64,000 nucleotides of DNA from Aspidapion aeneum (lineage: Eukaryota; Arthropoda; Insecta; Coleoptera; Brentidae), in the NCBI GenBank assembly GCA_963576565.1, contig OY755039.1:27728602-27792601 (forward strand). The letters are read 5' to 3'. Position 1 is the stretch's first letter. Every line of letters starts with the position of its first letter. Below are positions 12,065 through 22,996 of this stretch, one piece after another. The translations under genes and the position numbers were made by a program. The notes beneath the pieces were generated by a model, which worked only from the letters and a program-made list of their open reading frames with translations, searched no databases and was not told where the DNA came from.

Positions 12065-13150
12065 AATACGCGTTTCACAGTGCCGTTTCGGTATCCAATA
12101 TGAAAGACGATGAATGCGATAATCTATTGAAATTTTCCAGGAAGGCATAAAAAATATTCAAGCAAACTGCTGCTTCAAAAAATGGCCGAAGTTTGAAAAC
12201 CCAGTTATATTTTGAAGGACTTGAATTTCCTAAACTCTTTAAGCGATTGAAACATACTTTGGGCCACCTATCATCGGACACAGAGTTTCAATAGCCATGC
12301 AAGTGATGCCTTTAGGATTAGATAGATTAGTTTTATAGTGACGGTTTCTAAATGAACTATACATAGCGTGGGTTATAATTTGGTAACCACAAAACATTTT
12401 TAGAGAATCCCACCTGCGCCTTTTCAATAATCTCTTCGTACCTTAGTCCCCAAATTCCAATATTGTAAGTATTATGCTGTCATACATTTTAAAACGGCAA
12501 ATAAGGGATGTCATACTAATAAATGCTTGTTTAGCTTTTAAAATGCTGCTGTTTGAAATAAAGGGCAGATAAAGTGAATTCTATTCCTAAATAAACATAA
12601 GACGGAACAGTTTTTAGTTGATTATTGTTATACTAAAATGTTTTGTTAATATTAACTGTAAGGTGAGTTAAGATGGGGCAATCCTTTAGAGCTTTGAGTT
12701 AATTACCTAAGTTATTAAAATAATTTTCTCTGTCAGCTATAAATATCAAAAAAAAAGAAAGGTGATTCTCCATGTAATACACCCTCACCGATTTTATACG
12801 ACTTTGAAGGTTTGTTATTCTATCTGACTTTCATAGCGGCATTGGCATAAATGTCTTTTACTGTTCTTATAAACCTTGTGCTAACATCCGATTCAGAGAG
12901 CTTCCGCCACAACAGACCGTGATCTATTGTGTCGAAAGACCTCTTAAAATCAACGAAAGCTGCAAATAATTTACGGCCTGACAAACGAAGATGTATTTGA
13001 ATAATTAAATTTAAAATAAAAATATTGTCAGTGCAGCCTGTTGTTCTCCGAAAACCCGCCTGACACTCGGGCAAAATATTGTTTAGATTGCAATGAGTCG
13101 TTATCCGTTCTAAAACTACAAGTGTAAAGATTTTAGCACAGCAATATTAA
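12065..13150 (-). pseudogene. LINE copy B, reverse transcriptase and C-terminal part, decayed
   Basis: Read from 13150 down on the minus strand. RT fingers and palm come first (VVLERITTHCNLNNILPECQ, AGFRRTTGCTDNIFIL, FAAFVDFKRSFDTIDHGLLW, DIYANAAMKVR). A deletion removes the catalytic YADD box. Next come HLTVNINKTF and YVYLGIEFT near 12690-12590, then GIWGLRYEEIIEKAQVGF near 12460-12405, and finally MSDDRWPKVCFNRLKSL at 12281-12230. The last block is typical of the C-terminal zinc-knuckle region of RTE/L1-like insect LINEs. Multiple frameshifts and stops make it dead. It is paralogous to copy A immediately to the right. Confidence 0.75.
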
Positions 13151-13159
13151 AAAAAAAAC

Positions 13160-13397
13160 TCTTTTAGTTTATTATTATCACACTAAAATTTATGGCGATG
13201 GGCTATTGCAGCGTGTCCTCCTTTCATTGAAACTTTAGCTTTGTTAATATTAACTGTAAGGTGATTTAAAGTGGCATAATCTTTTAGAGCTTTGAGTTTG
13301 CGATTAAGATCTATTTTTGAGTCAGCCAGAATGGCCAAATCACCAGCAAAAAGTAGCACAAGTATACTGAGAAAGTTGTCTACATTGATTCCTGTAA
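13160..13397 (-). pseudogene. LINE copy A, catalytic palm segment (3' part)
   Basis: The minus strand from 13388 reads DLTGINVDNFLSILVLLFAG, then DLAILADSKIDLN, LKALKDYATLNHLTVNINKA and KVSMKGG. This is the YADD-box region of a non-LTR reverse transcriptase with the core changed to FAGD, which would remove one catalytic Asp. Its upstream part lies at 14355-14755 and was separated by the composite insertion between the two 14-bp direct repeats. Together the two halves give a continuous order of RT motifs on the minus strand. Confidence 0.75.
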
Positions 13398-13458
13398 GAT
13401 CTATTACCTATAAACAACAAATGAAATTAAAGAAAGAAAAATAAGAAAAAAGTTTTGT

Positions 13459-13530
13459 GCTTCGGGCGGGGATCGAACCCGGTATCTCTTGCTATCTAGG
13501 CAAACATTCTACCACTGAACTACCCGAAGC
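13459..13530 (-). tRNA. tRNA-like sequence 1 (possible pseudo-tRNA or SINE head)
   Basis: The minus-strand 72-mer starts GCTTCGGGTAGTTCAGTGG and ends GGGTTCGATCCCCGCCCGA plus AGC. The acceptor arms GCTTCGG/CCGAAGC pair perfectly. A box (TAGTTCAGTGGTAGAA) and B box (GGGTTCGATCC) are present. The anticodon stem TTTGC/GCAAG closes a CTAGATA loop, giving a formal anticodon AGA. The body resembles tRNA-Gly more than a long-armed tRNA-Ser, there is one extra base before the D stem, and one T-stem pair is broken. A TTTTTT run lies just downstream at 13455-13446. I assign no amino acid. Confidence 0.5.
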
Positions 13531-13839
13531 CATACATACATTTTCGGAAAACTTCTATCTATGCAGGCTGCGGTGTCTCAATACAAGAACGAGAAACGCT
13601 CAACTGATCTCTCTAAATTCTTCTTTTCCACTGTCAAAGGTATGATAACTGAAAATAGACGTAAAGAATCAACGTCTGAAAGCATGAGATCACCTTTTCG
13701 TGTGTTAAAATTTCTGATCGCAAATGGGCGATTTGCCAATAAAATTATCAAATACCAAATTGCTAATAATGCAAATAAGGACCTAAAACTATAAACAACA
13801 AGTGAAATTAAAGAAAGAAAAATAAGAAAAAAGTTTTCT

Positions 13840-13910
13840 GCTTCGGCCGGGGATCGAACCCAGGATCTCTTGCTATCTAGGCAAACATTCTACCACTGAA
13901 ATACTGAAGC
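13840..13910 (-). tRNA. tRNA-like sequence 2 (pseudo-tRNA or SINE head)
   Basis: This is a 71-nt relative of unit 1 with the same anticodon arm (loop CTAGATA). The T stem is better here (CTGGG/CCCGG), but there is an A.C mismatch in the acceptor stem and a changed D-arm start (TATTTCAGTGG). Its repetition within one inserted segment, with the same flanks, argues for a retroposon head and not an independent tRNA gene. Confidence 0.5.
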
Positions 13911-14247
13911 CATACATAAATTTTCTGAAAACTTCTATCTATGCAGGCTGCGGTGTCTCAATACAAGAACGAGAAACCCTCAGGGTATTCACTCGACCAA
14001 GTCATCCAACTGATCTCTCTAAATTCTTCTTTCCCACTGTCAAAGGTATGATAACTCAAAATAGACGTTTGAGGTATAACTCAAAATAGACGTCTATTTT
14101 GAGTTATCATACCTTTGACAGTGGGAAAGAAGAATTTAGAGAGATCAGTTGGATGACTTGGTCGAGTTAATACCCTGAGGGTTTCTCGTTCTTGTATTGA
14201 GACACCGCAGCCTGCATAGATAGAAGTTTTCCGAAAATTTATGTATG

Positions 14248-14275
14248 GCTTCGGTAGTTCAGTGGTAGAATGTTT
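14248..14275 (+). tRNA. Truncated tRNA-like sequence 3, inverted
   Basis: GCTTCGGTAGTTCAGTGG plus TAGAATGTTT is the 5' third of the unit, in the opposite orientation and cut before the anticodon arm. It then jumps to the TTTCTTTAATTTCACTTG that follows the unit elsewhere. It marks the outer part of the right palindrome arm. Confidence 0.6.
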
Positions 14276-14354
14276 TCTTTCTTTAATTTCACTTGTTGTT
14301 TATAGTTTTAGGTCCTTGCATTATTTGCAATTTAGTATTTGATCTATTACCTAT

Positions 14355-14755
14355 GTTATGAAAATAATTTTCTCTGTCAGCTATAAATATCGAAAAAAGG
14401 AGAGGTGACAAGGATTCTCCCTGTAATACACCCTTGACGACTTGATACGACTTTGCAAATTTGTTATTCGATCTGACTTTCATAGCGAATGTCTTTTACT
14501 ATTCTTATAAACCTTGCGCTAACACAAGATTCATAGAGCTTCCGCCACAACAGACCGTGGTCTATTGTGTCGAAAGATCTCTTAAAAAACGAAAGCTGCA
14601 AATACTTGACGGCCCGTCAAACAAAGATGTAGTTGAATAATTGAATTTAAAATAAAAATATTGTCAGTGCAATCTCTTGTTCTCCGAAAACCTGCCTGAC
14701 ACTCCGGTTAAACATTGTTTAGATTGCATCAAGTGTAGAGTTTAGCACAGCAATA
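14355..14755 (-). pseudogene. LINE copy A, reverse transcriptase fingers/palm (5' part)
   Basis: The minus strand gives a degraded version of the copy B motifs: SVRQVFGEQEIALT in place of AGFRRTTGCTDN, then DLSTQ..TTVCCGGS-type frames in place of the FDTIDHGLLW region, and MKVRSNNKFAKSYQVVKG followed by GESLSPLLFSIFIAD (RT motif before the YADD box, QGES instead of QGEV/QGS). The sequence GCCAGTGTCAGG-like spacing and the CAGCTATAAATATC block match copy B at 12735-12760. It continues across the composite insertion into 13397-13160. Confidence 0.65.
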
Positions 14756-15816
14756 TTCCAAGATTTTTTTCTTTTGAAGCGGGTATGCTTCGGAGCGTAA
14801 GAAGTTTTTGCTTTGAACCGATCCCATTTGCCTTGATTTGATTTTTTTCTCTGCGTTAAACAGCCTGCGGTTAAAAAAAACTTTTCAGAGAGCGATCTCG
14901 ACACAAACATAGGGAAATTTTGGAGAATAGCCGGTTACAATATTGAAATATTTTTGTCAATGTTGATTCATTAGAAATGCATCACTAGCTTAGACCCGGG
15001 TTTGTAGCTCAGCAAAATCTGTGAATTAATTTTCACTATTTTTTCGCTAAATTTAAATTTAATTTTTTAAGAAATTAAAAAGATGTTAATTATACCTAAT
15101 TATAAAACTTATAGTTCCTTCCCAATAAATAAAAATACATTTAGTTTAATTTTTTTATTAAAAAAAAAACACCAAAAGTAACTGAGTATAAACTCCTTAA
15201 AAAATAGTCCAAAATATAAAAAAATATATGTCATTAAAAAAAAACTCTGATTTTATGTTTTCTATGTCAAGAGCCAATTTTGAACAAAATTGAAAATAGC
15301 GGATTGCTTTAAAATAAATATTTTTTACCCCCCTTATTTTTTTTTAAGTGCGCCACAGTACTAAAATTGAAACACCAGAAAAAATGCCTCATATTTGCAA
15401 CGTACGGCGTTGTATTACTTAATAAAAATCAATCAAGAAATCAAAAACATTATTGGCCCTTAAATTTAAGGCTTTTTTATCAGCGTTATAAAAATCTAAA
15501 ATTTTAACATTTCGGTTATTAATTAGTTTATTCTTAAATTTAACTTAAAAACTCTATTTTTTAAAATCGATCAAGATCATTACTTCGATAATAACTACTC
15601 ACATGGTGAAAACGCCCGAAACAAGACAATTAAAAAAAATTGTAAACGGGCAAAAGATATTTATAAATTCGTGAACTAGAGGGATAGTGTTTTCATGTCT
15701 AGATGGTGTCATGACATTCTGGAACATTTCACTAAACTTTTTCTTTACATGAAATGTGGTATTTTGAATTTTTTTTAGCTTGCAAACATTTTGAAAAATG
15801 TCAAACTCAACAAGAA
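14756..15816. other. AT-rich non-coding stretch
   Basis: No recognised feature after the broken LINE end. Confidence 0.4.
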
Positions 15817-16248
15817 AATAAATGGATCCATGACGGATCTGACACCTTCCTATTCAATTATAAACTGAAGCTCCTAAGAAGTTTTATAACACGAATTATT
15901 CAGCAAAATATAGTCTACAATATTACGAAAACAGTGTTTAAGTTAAGTTAAACACTTTTTTTTAATTGTCAAAAAACTGTCATTAGCATTAATGGATTTT
16001 GACCAAAATCTGATCAGCTCGTAAGAGTATCGAACACTATTTTACCTGAATATTTTATGAAAATCGGTTCAGCGGTTTAGAAGCTATTGTGTTACGGACA
16101 CACACAAACACACAGACAGACCTCACGACGAAATTGCTAGGACAGGTCAAAATACATTAAAAAAAAACATTATTGGCGTTGTCTTAAAAAAAAAAAATTC
16201 CTCGAAGATAATACCTTCTCTAGCCATTGCTACGCGGGCTAGGAAGGT
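15817..16248. mobile_element. MITE-like element with CA-rich tract, copy 1
   Basis: It begins AATAAATGGATCCATGACGG and ends CTAGCCATTGCTACGCGGGC followed by TAGGAAGGT, the same ends as 22050-22551. It contains AAAATCGGTTCAGCGGTTTA followed by TTGTGTTACGGACACACAC, a motif common in insect short repeats that carry a microsatellite. No coding capacity. Confidence 0.7.
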
Positions 16249-17508
16249 AAAAAAAGGCCTCAGTTATTTTAAGCAAAGACCTTGGTTTTATTTTAATTCA
16301 CTTTGAATAAGTTGAACACTTCGTCAAGACAAAGCGTTTTGGACAAAAATTTTGACTATTAAGGATGAAAGGTTTTATCTGAATTTGATGATCTTGACTC
16401 TTTTGAGGCAAAGTTATATATTTTGCAAATATTCCAATAATTTTACCAAACTTAACTTATGTAGGTAAATTTAAATACTTTATTTTTAATTTTGGTGTTT
16501 ATAATTTATGATTTCAGTTATAAATCTTCTATATGTTTTGCTTTTTCTTCCATTTTTAGTAAAAAAATTTGTTCATAGTATAAAGTTTTTTTTGGTTTGG
16601 TGTCAACCATCGACCCGTTACTGTTTTGAAGGATATGACGGGTATTCGTCACATAGCTGAACGAAAGTATTTAAAAAGGTCTGGCATCACTGGCTTAAAG
16701 TACACCATCGTTATGCGAACTCTTATAAATGTAAGAATTACTCTTAAAAATACCCAAGTTGAAACTAATATAACTTCATGAAAAGCAAACCGATTATAAC
16801 AAAAAGAACCTTTAAAGATAGCCAGATACCTTTTCTTTGAACTAAGGTTGAAGTACCCAAATTTCCCAAATCGATACTATGGGCTTTTGGCCAGTCATTC
16901 TCTTAGATTTCCCTGAGTGCGATTGGATTCTCGAATTAACCCTCATTATTTTCGTTTAATATTAACTAAATGGAGAAAAAAACAAGGGATCATTTTGCCC
17001 ACATTCCAGTAATAACCTATATGTCATCCGATATATATACCGATAGTCAATAATTCAAGGGTCTTTTTTGGGCGGGTCATTTCATCATGTCCCGGAAATG
17101 AGGATCGCCGGTTTCTATACCCGGAAATAATGCCAATCTATTCCGTCCACAGAATTCCAGTGAAACGGTACAACTTGCATTAGATGGTTTTTGGTCGTGC
17201 CAGTTCGAAATAGCCTTTTTGGTACCGGTTTTAGTCGACGCCGACGATGCGGTTATTTGTCGTTTGGTGTGCAAGACTATTAAAATCGAGATATTGAATA
17301 TAGGGGAAGTTGGGGAATATTTTTTCCCTAAATGAAAACTTTATTTCCAGTTTTCATATTTTGTTTTCTTGTGTTAAACAAGTAGTTTAGAATGAAAATG
17401 TTTTATATGACCCCTTCGTTTCGACTATCGTGGGGTAATAGGAAACATCGTAATGAGGCAATAATAAATATATTATTTTTGTTGCATATTGATTTAAGTA
17501 GTAATGTT
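16249..17508. other. Non-coding stretch
   Basis: No gene or repeat could be recognised. Confidence 0.4.
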
Positions 17509-17825
17509 ACCTTCAAATTTGACTAAAGTGACTTATGTAATTGTCAAAAGAACACCGGTCTAATATTGTTCTACAAATCATATGCTTGGTTTAGTCAGTC
17601 CGATTCACGAAGAATGTCTACGCCTGTTAGGAATCACTTTCAAGTATTTCTGCTGGGGTAAAAGTTGGTCAAATAAAGCTATGTGCGAAAATTTAGCCAG
17701 ATAGTAATCACTTAAAAAATAGACCGGTGTACTGAGGACTATTTGAGTTAGATGCCATTTAATATTTTTGCATCTTGTCATTTCTAAAGCTTTACATAGG
17801 TCACTTCCGTCAAATTTAGAGGCAA
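17509..17825. mobile_element. MITE with imperfect inverted ends (about 50 bp)
   Basis: CTTCAAATTTGACTAAAGTG with CTTATGTAATTGTCAAAAG at the left is mirrored by CTTTACATAGGTCACTTCCG with TCAAATTTAGAGG at the right. ACACCGGTCT (about 17550) faces AGACCGGTGT (about 17722). Arms diverge by roughly a fifth. No coding region. Confidence 0.6.
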
Positions 17826-17880
17826 CTTCACTAAATACTCAAATCAAACTGCAAGAATAAAAAAATTTTTTATAAAAAAA

Positions 17881-18094
17881 ACACCCAACTGCTAAATATA
17901 CGTGTAAGTACTAGTCGCAGTTGAGTACAAAATTGATAGGTATAACTAATGTACGACATGCTTCAACTTTTAGTGTTGATGCCCAAAGCGCACTTACGAA
18001 ATTATACAGTTTTGTATTTTCATGAATCAGGTTATTGGGTAATTTTGTACCCAACTGCGACTAGTAGTTACAAGTGAATTTAGCAGTTAAGTGT
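17881..18094. mobile_element. MITE with 55-bp inverted ends
   Basis: ACACCCAACTGCTAAAT...ACTAGTCGCAGTTGAGTAC at the left is mirrored by GTACCCAACTGCGACTAGT...AATTTAGCAGTTAAGTGT at the right, about 214 bp in all. The interior is non-coding. Confidence 0.7.
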
Positions 18095-18229
18095 TTTTTT
18101 TATTTAATTTTTTTTTATTTCCAACTTTTAGGTTTAATTCTTATTCAGCCTTATAAAAAGCACTATGCATTTACAATTCATTAAGCTTTACCCAAAAAGT
18201 ACGTGTAGATTTTCTACGGACGCGAACAG

Positions 18230-18720
18230 TGTTACCTTCCATTGAGTGAAGGTGAGGGAGGAGAGAGGGCGGAGGGAACTAGTAAAATGGTGTCGAAAAA
18301 AGTCTAATCGCGTGTGCCGAAAGAATTTTTGAAATCGCTTTAAATTTGTGAAAGGTATAGCTACAACTATTACTAATAAGGAGGGAGGGGAAAAAAGTCT
18401 GCGAACGTGTGCAGAAAGAACTTTTAAAATCGCTTTATATTTGTGAAAGTTATAGCTATAACTTTTACTAATAAGGATGGCGAAGAGGAGAAAGGGAGAG
18501 GCGGGGGAGGGGGGGGGCTCACTAATAACATGAAAATCTGAAAGCGTATGCAGAAAGAATTTTTGAAATCGCCCTATATTTGATAAAATTATGTGAATAT
18601 GGTTTTTGATTAGGGTGGGGGGAATGACAGGAGAGGAGAAGGGTGGGAGCAGGGAGGATCACAAAGTAACTACCGCAAAGTAGAGGACATTTGCAATGGG
18701 TAATCAAAGGAATTTCAATA
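18230..18720. repeat. Purine-rich degenerate tandem repeat, 115-125 bp unit
   Basis: About four units share GTGCAGAAAGAATTTTTGAA, ATCGCTTTATATTTGTGAA and a GGAGGGGAGAAAGGG-like stretch. The G-richest point is GGGGGAGGGGGGGGG at about 18503-18518, a possible quadruplex-former. Non-coding. Confidence 0.65.
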
Positions 18721-19840
18721 AAATCGCCTGAAATTTAGATAATTTGTATTCTGAACTACTTGTTTATGACAATACATAGAGAGTCTTACACTTGACAACA
18801 AACTTAAGATTAAAACTGAAAATAAAGTTTTTCCATCAGACAAAAAAAAAAATCTGAAATGGTCTGCTTGTAAAAAATATGTTAAAAAAAAATATTAATA
18901 TTGTAGTAGAAGAATTTCAAGTTTTCCCTGAAAAAAATTGACCCCATATTTTTTCAAAAATATTTTTATCTCCACTTATTGCTCTTGTTCTAAAACACGA
19001 CATTTAAAAAAGTTATTATCAAAAAAGTGTAAAAATCGCCAATTTTGATGCTCTGTATCTCAAAAAAGTTGCCCTATGACCCCCAAAGTTACACACCTTG
19101 TATAGTACCTTATTTTTGTATATGTCAAAACTTTTGTTTTATGTCCCTGTGCGCTGTTGTACTATGCGCGCTTTTTAAGTGTGTGCTAGACTACGCGTGC
19201 GCTTGTTCTGTGTAGCGTTTTTTCCTGCGCGAATATTTCCTTTTCGCTTTCTTATGCTGTGCATTTATTTATGGTCACCGTTTCACCGAACCCCCCTCAG
19301 ACTTTTGTTCCATCACCGCCTTTGGTTACATTTCAGCGCAACTCCAGAATTCGTACCAAAGGGGATTACTTCAGTTTCGCGTAGAATGCAGTTACAACCT
19401 TTTCGTTTTTCTCGGCAGAACTTGACCTTCGAAAAACAAAGAACACAGAAATTGGTTTGGATGCGTTAGCACCTGCGATAACCTAAGAGTGCCGCAGCTA
19501 TCCGTTCCATCTATTGGAAGTCCCGTATCAATACTGCACTTGCGCAGTTTGATACTTATACCACGGATCATTTGTTAGGTGATCCGTGCTTATACTGATA
19601 TGAGCAAATAAAAAGAGATGCTTTTTTACCCTATTATCTGTTGTTACCTTTCGTACCTAATTCTGTGATATTTGCTCACATGTAAACTCTTCCGGGGCAC
19701 CTAAGAGGGAAAATTGGCAGAGTCACCTGATGGAAACTATGATAATAATTTTAGATTGTTGAAGCCTAAGTACGTAGGGGATACTACGTTAGGTTGTAAC
19801 ATAATCTTATTTTTTCCTAATAACTGTTAAGTTTACGTAT
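18721..19840. other. Mixed non-coding stretch with a less AT-rich block at 19140-19720
   Basis: The block at 19140-19720 has higher GC than its surroundings, an AATAAA at 19606, and an ATTGGCAGAGTC at about 19712 that could be taken for a primer-binding site after an LTR. I found no matching second LTR and no gag or pol frame, so I leave it unclassified. Confidence 0.3.
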
Positions 19841-21360
19841 TGATGGGATTCCCTACCATAAAATTCGCTAAATGACGTTTTTCTGAATCTTAACTCAGGT
19901 TGTGGTCACATCACTATGGCCCCACCATATTGCAACTTGGTGTTTTTGTTGATAATATGTATAGTTTTTGAAATATACATTTTCAAAGTTTCGCCCTTTT
20001 TGGTCTTATGGGATTCCCTACCATAAAATTCGCTAAATGACGTTTTTCTGAATCTTAACTCAGGGTGTGATTTTTTCGCATCTCTATGGCCCCACAATAC
20101 TGCAACTCGGTGCTTTTGTTGATAAATTATATAGTTTTTGAAATATGAATTTTCAAAATTTCGCCATTTTGGTCTTATGGGATTCCCTACCCTAAATGAC
20201 GTTTTTCCGAATCTTAACACAGGGTGTGATTTTTTCGCATCTCTATGGCCTCACAATACTGCAACTCGGTGCTTTTGTTGATAAACTGTATAGTTTTCAA
20301 AATATGAATTTTTAAAATTTTGCCATTTTGGTCTTATTTACGTTTCTCCAAATCTTAACTTAGGGTGTGGTTTTTTTACATCTCTATGGCCCCATCCTAC
20401 TGCAATTCAGTGCTTTTGTTGATAAACTGTATAATTTTTAAAATATGAATTTTCAAAGTTTGGCCATTTTGGTCTTATGGCATTCCGTACCCTAAAACTC
20501 GCTAAATGACGTTTTTTCCAATCTTACCTCAGGGTGTAATTTTTTCGCATTTATATGGCCCCACCATACTGCAACTCGGTGCTTTTGTTGATAAACTGTA
20601 TACTTTTTAAAATATGAATTTTCAAAATATCACCATTTTGGTCATATGGGATTCCCTACCCTAAAATTCACTAAATGACGTTTTTCCGAATCTTAACTCA
20701 GGGTGTGATTTTTTCGCATCTCTATGGCCCCACAATACTGCAACTCGGTGCTTTTGTTGATAAATTATATAGTTTTTGAAATATGAATTTTCAAAATTTC
20801 GCCATTTTGGTCTTATTTACGTTTCTCCAAATCTTAACTTAGGGTGTGGTTTTTTTACATCTCTATGGCCCCATCCTACTGCAATTCAGTGCTTTTGTTG
20901 ATAAACTGTAGAATTTTTAAAATATCAATTTTCAAAGTTTGGCCATTTTGGTCTTATGGCATTCCCTACCTTAAAATTCGCTAAATGACGTTTTTTTGAA
21001 TCTTACCTCAGGGTGTGTAATTTTTTCGCATCTCTATGGCCCCACAATACTGCAACTCGGTGCTTTTGTTAAACTATATAGTTTTTAAAATATGAATTTT
21101 CAAAGTTTGGCCATTTTGGTCTTATGTGATTCCCTACTCTAAAATTGGCTAAATTGCGTTTTTCCGAAACTTAACTTAGGGTGTGGTTTTTTCGCATCTC
21201 TATGGCCCCACCATACTGCAATTCATTGCTTTTTAAAATATGAATTTTTAAAGTTTTGGCCACTTTAGTCTTATGGGATTTCCTACCCTAAAATTCGCTA
21301 AATAACGTTTTTCCGAATCTTAACTTAGCGTGTGGTTTTTTGGCAGCACTATGGCCAACC
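19841..21360. repeat. Satellite array, unit about 160-173 bp, nine or more copies
   Basis: Units share GGGATTCCCTACCATAAAAT, CGCTAAATGACGTTTTTC, AATCTTAACTCAGGGTGTG, CATCTCTATGGCCCCACA and CTGCAACTCGGTGCTTTTG. Starts lie near 19841, 20008, 20178, 20335, 20478, 20648, 20815, 20957, 21125 and 21277, with units varying from about 140 to 173 bp. A shortened variant (GTCTTATTTACGTTTCTCC) recurs 479-480 bp apart at 20331 and 20810, so there is a three-unit higher-order period. Confidence 0.9.
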
Positions 21361-22049
21361 AAGCGCGGATCTGGGCATAAATCTAGGCGGAAAGGGGGTA
21401 ATTGTCGAGGAAAAAAATATTTGGGCATTTATTTATTTTTCTACGGAGGGAGGGGGGAATTATCCGTTAAGTCCTTTATTTATTAACTAAAAGAGCATAT
21501 ATTTTTTCTAGGGGGGATTATTACCACGTTACCGCCCCCCTCACATCCGTGCTTGCAAAAAGGGGACTTTAGGGACAAAATCCCAAAAAAGTGAAAGGGA
21601 AAAAGGGACCTCACTAAAAGAAGTATATCCATCTTAACTTATCTAAAATATCTACCCAAATACATACGTGTCAATTTATTATGTCTGGACCCTGGATTGT
21701 CCTGGAGGCAAATTTTATGACGTCCGTCATATCGTCAATGTCAGTATACCTATACTTTGTAAACCAATTATACTTTAATTTCCTCTCGAAGCTCGGACGC
21801 GATATGGCAGTATTTATTTGCTCGATTGGAGGAAAGCCAGACTGCATAAAAAATTAATTTAAATACAGATGCTTTTTTAACAAGTTGTGCGCAATGCAGT
21901 GGCTTGTTTATTCTATAATAAAGGTGGTTCAAAACTTTTAAAAAGTGACGGGTATTTTTTGTATATGAGAGTGGCGACTCTAAAGCTTTTAAGGGGGTAG
22001 TGCTAGATAGCATAGTTATCAAAAACAAAAATAAATAACTAACTATTAA
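21361..22049. other. Non-coding stretch
   Basis: GGGGGG-containing motifs at 21446 and 21511 recall a degenerate repeat. No gene signal. Confidence 0.4.
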
Positions 22050-22551
22050 AATAAATGGATCCATGAAGGATCTGATACCTTCCTAGCTAGCCCATTCGCA
22101 CACTTCAAGTGAAGCCATGATTTCGGCCTCGAAAAGTTTCTTGTAAATATCTCAGAAACTAAAGCTCCTACGAAGTTTTTGGTTATAACACAAATTATTA
22201 AGCAAAATATGTTCCACTATATTTCAAAAACCGCATATTGATGGGATGCTCCGTTAAAAAGTGAGCATTTTTTAAATTCTTTAATTGTCAAAACACTGCC
22301 ATTAACCAAAATCTAATCAGCTCGTAAGAGTGTCGAACACTATTTTACCTGAAAATTACATTAAAATCGGTTTAGCGATTTAGGAGCTATTGTGTTACGG
22401 ACAGATACACACACACACACACAGACATCACGACGATTTTGCTAAGATCAAGTACAAGTTCAAAATACACCCAAATAACAGATTTTGGGCGTTATCTAAA
22501 AAAAAAATTTTCGACTTTTTCTAGCCATTGCTACGCGGGCTAGGAAGGTAA
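22050..22551. mobile_element. MITE-like element with CA-rich tract, copy 2
   Basis: It begins AATAAATGGATCCATGAAGG and ends GCTACGCGGGCTAGGAAGGT. Near the left end ACCTTCCTAGCTAGCCC mirrors the right tip GGGCTAGGAAGGT, which suggests short terminal inverted repeats (one side carries an extra CTAG). The microsatellite (ACACAC) follows TTGTGTTACGGACAG. Same family as 15817-16248, with a third right tip at 41573-41592. Confidence 0.75.
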
Positions 22552-22996
22552 AAGTTAAAAATGTACTTTCGGGTACTTTTTTAAAAGCCTAATTAAATAG
22601 CACACAAAGAAAATAATTATATTTAAAATTCAGCCTTCAAAATATTAGGCCGCAAGAAATGTTTAAGATATTTATATCATTTCTTTTTAAGAATGTAAAA
22701 TGCTTACCTATGTTTCTCTCCTCTATGATATATAGAACCCTTCGTTTTAAACTTAATGAAAATCACTAAGAAACGCAACTGTTATATTGAATAGAGGTAA
22801 AGAAACAAATTGCCTCGCAAAAATTCCGATACAAAATAAATTCAAATAAAAACTTTTAAACATTTTTATGGTTTAGACATTTCTTATCACATTGCCGTTC
22901 ACAAAATCATGAAAAACGTACCCACGAATATCAGTTTTTGCTCTGCCCTCTTTAGTTAAAACGTCCTAACTCATAATTTCTGAAAACTGAGATTTT
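22552..22996. other. Non-coding stretch beside the large hairpin
   Basis: AGTTAAAACGTCCTAACT at about 22960 is mirrored at 26525-26540, so the hairpin may once have extended further out here. Confidence 0.4.

Larger units (their letters stand above)
13398..14354. mobile_element. Composite insertion with tRNA-like units and a palindrome, 14-bp TSD
   Basis: GATCTATTACCTAT occurs exactly at 13398-13411 and 14341-14354, flanking 929 bp that break LINE copy A. The inserted DNA holds two minus-strand tRNA-like units (13459-13530, 13840-13910) and a truncated plus-strand one (14248-14275). A near-perfect inverted repeat has arms at about 13911-14068 and 14090-14247, around an AGACGTCT core. The 14-bp duplication is the length left by LINE-machinery retroposition, so a tRNA-derived SINE dimer later rearranged into a palindrome is the favoured reading. 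Confidence 0.7.

Noticed and set aside
19140..19720. Possible LTR with primer-binding site (ATTGGCAGAGTC)
   Set aside because: No second LTR, no terminal TG/CA pair with duplication and no gag or pol frame were found. The evidence is too thin for a feature call.
21768..22064. A 98-codon minus-strand frame
   Set aside because: No motif or compositional sign of coding. It overlaps the start of a MITE-like element.
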